A DNA stretch of 10,935 nucleotides, from contig CAMWHN010000048.1 in NCBI GenBank assembly GCA_947174085.1, positions 1-10,935 on the forward strand, in the 5' to 3' direction. This stretch comes from an uncultured Ruminococcus sp. GTDB taxonomy: Bacteria; Bacillota; Clostridia; Oscillospirales; Ruminococcaceae. Positions 10,583 to 10,935 of the stretch are shown here, one piece after another. Made by a program: the position numbers and the translations under genes. Numbering within the stretch: the first letter of the stretch is position 1; each line of letters begins with the position of its first letter. The notes under the pieces are model-generated. The model was not told the origin of the DNA, ran no database searches, and saw only the letters and a program-made list of their open reading frames with translations.

Positions 10583-10627
10583 CTCACGGCTTTAATATGA
10601 AACTGTAACAAGTTATAGTTTGTTCTG
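10583..10627 (-). repeat. 45-bp inverted repeat, right copy
   Basis: Reverse complement of 4028-4072 with one difference. Contains AAACTGTAAC and GTTATAGTTT around AA. The spacing to the 26-bp partner is about 80 bases here against about 180 in the left copy. Confidence 0.85.
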
Positions 10628-10899
10628 CTTTTGAATCCCCTGTACAGCTCCAGAAAAAATTTTTTCATTTAGGGATTTTTTTCTACGATTTAGTATTCTG
10701 TATTCGTTGTCTTTATGAACCGTCACAGAATTTTCACCGCCCCCCATTACAAGATTTTTTCGCATATCAATGACAACATTGTATAATTTAGTTTTTCATG
10801 GTTAAGCATTTTCTTTTCAGTAAAGTAAAAAAATTTCTTTTTTCATAGGGTTTGGGTATTTCCCAATTGGCAGAGCCAACAAAATTTTTTGAAAATAAT

Positions 10900-10935
10900 T
10901 ATTTCTAAATTATGAACACAATGCCGTCAAGGTCG
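10900..10935. repeat. Right copy of terminal direct repeat (circular junction)
   Basis: Exact copy of bases 1-36, extending to the last base of the window. See the left copy for the interpretation as a circular closure. Confidence 0.85.

Larger units (their letters stand above)
10069..10899. other. Non-coding region of about 830 bp, palindrome-rich, no gene
   Basis: Frames here have no ribosome sites and run through repeats. It contains three large palindromes (10119-10313), element E12, the right copies of the 26-bp and 45-bp inverted repeats, three ACAGCTCC octamers, and near 10734 a TTTCACCGCCCCCC-then-TTACAA motif like the sequence just before the iterons. A weak plus-strand promoter (TTCGCA, 17, TATAAT near 10775) overlaps CAATG-ACAA-CATTG and could transcribe across the circular junction. 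Confidence 0.6.

Noticed and set aside
10124..10668. Three overlapping minus-strand frames of 70-78 codons
   Set aside because: They cross palindromes, element E12 and the 45-bp repeat, with no ribosome sites and no protein-like composition.
1..10935. Mobilisation region (relaxase/oriT), toxin-antitoxin pair, tRNA or rRNA
   Set aside because: No relaxase motifs, no toxin-like partner beside the RHH or HTH genes, and no tRNA- or rRNA-like sequence was recognised on either strand.

Overview
The window looks like one complete, small, AT-rich circular replicon of a low-GC Gram-positive bacterium, probably a gut-type Clostridia (inference from gene families, strong AGGAG-type ribosome sites and perfect sigma-A promoters). 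The first 36 bases recur exactly as the last 36, so the molecule should close at about 10,899 bp. No phage structural, relaxase, resistance or rRNA/tRNA genes were seen. It reads as a cryptic plasmid.

All convincing protein genes lie on the minus strand. From right to left: (a) a replication-control block with a 57-aa ribbon-helix-helix (RHH) protein (9746-9919), an 83-aa conserved small protein (9353-9604) and a 389-aa probable replication initiator (8056-9225); (b) a tyrosine recombinase with its full catalytic set (6517-7713); (c) a two-gene cassette of a small excisionase-type HTH protein (5789-6028) and an Rpn/PDDEXK nuclease (4973-5776), behind a perfect promoter and flanked by 41-43 bp direct repeats; (d) an origin-like non-coding region (3198-4972) with three 22-bp iterons; (e) a fused primase-helicase (1026-3131) followed by an unknown 187-aa gene (430-993) and a terminator.

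The plus strand carries two likely small RNAs, each behind a perfect TTGACA-17-TATAAT promoter. One, of about 85 nt (9671-9755), ends in a terminator and is antisense to the leader between the RHH gene and the rest of the rep block. With the RHH protein, whose promoter carries symmetric operator-like sites, it forms a two-tier copy-number circuit analogous to the CopG/antisense-RNA control of pMV158-type plasmids. The second, of about 250 nt (3547-3797), starts next to the iterons and is unrecognised.

The other striking property is the density of repeats and palindromes. A hairpin element of about 30-55 bp recurs roughly a dozen times at nearly every gene boundary, twice inside the primase coding sequence and once forming that gene's ribosome site. 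The octamer ACAGCTCC or its complement occurs at least 16 times. Four palindromes keep the core ACTCGAGT while their arms change in a compensatory way. A 45-bp near-identical inverted repeat joins the two large non-coding regions (about 4.0 and 10.6 kb). These are the strongest candidates for undescribed biology here.
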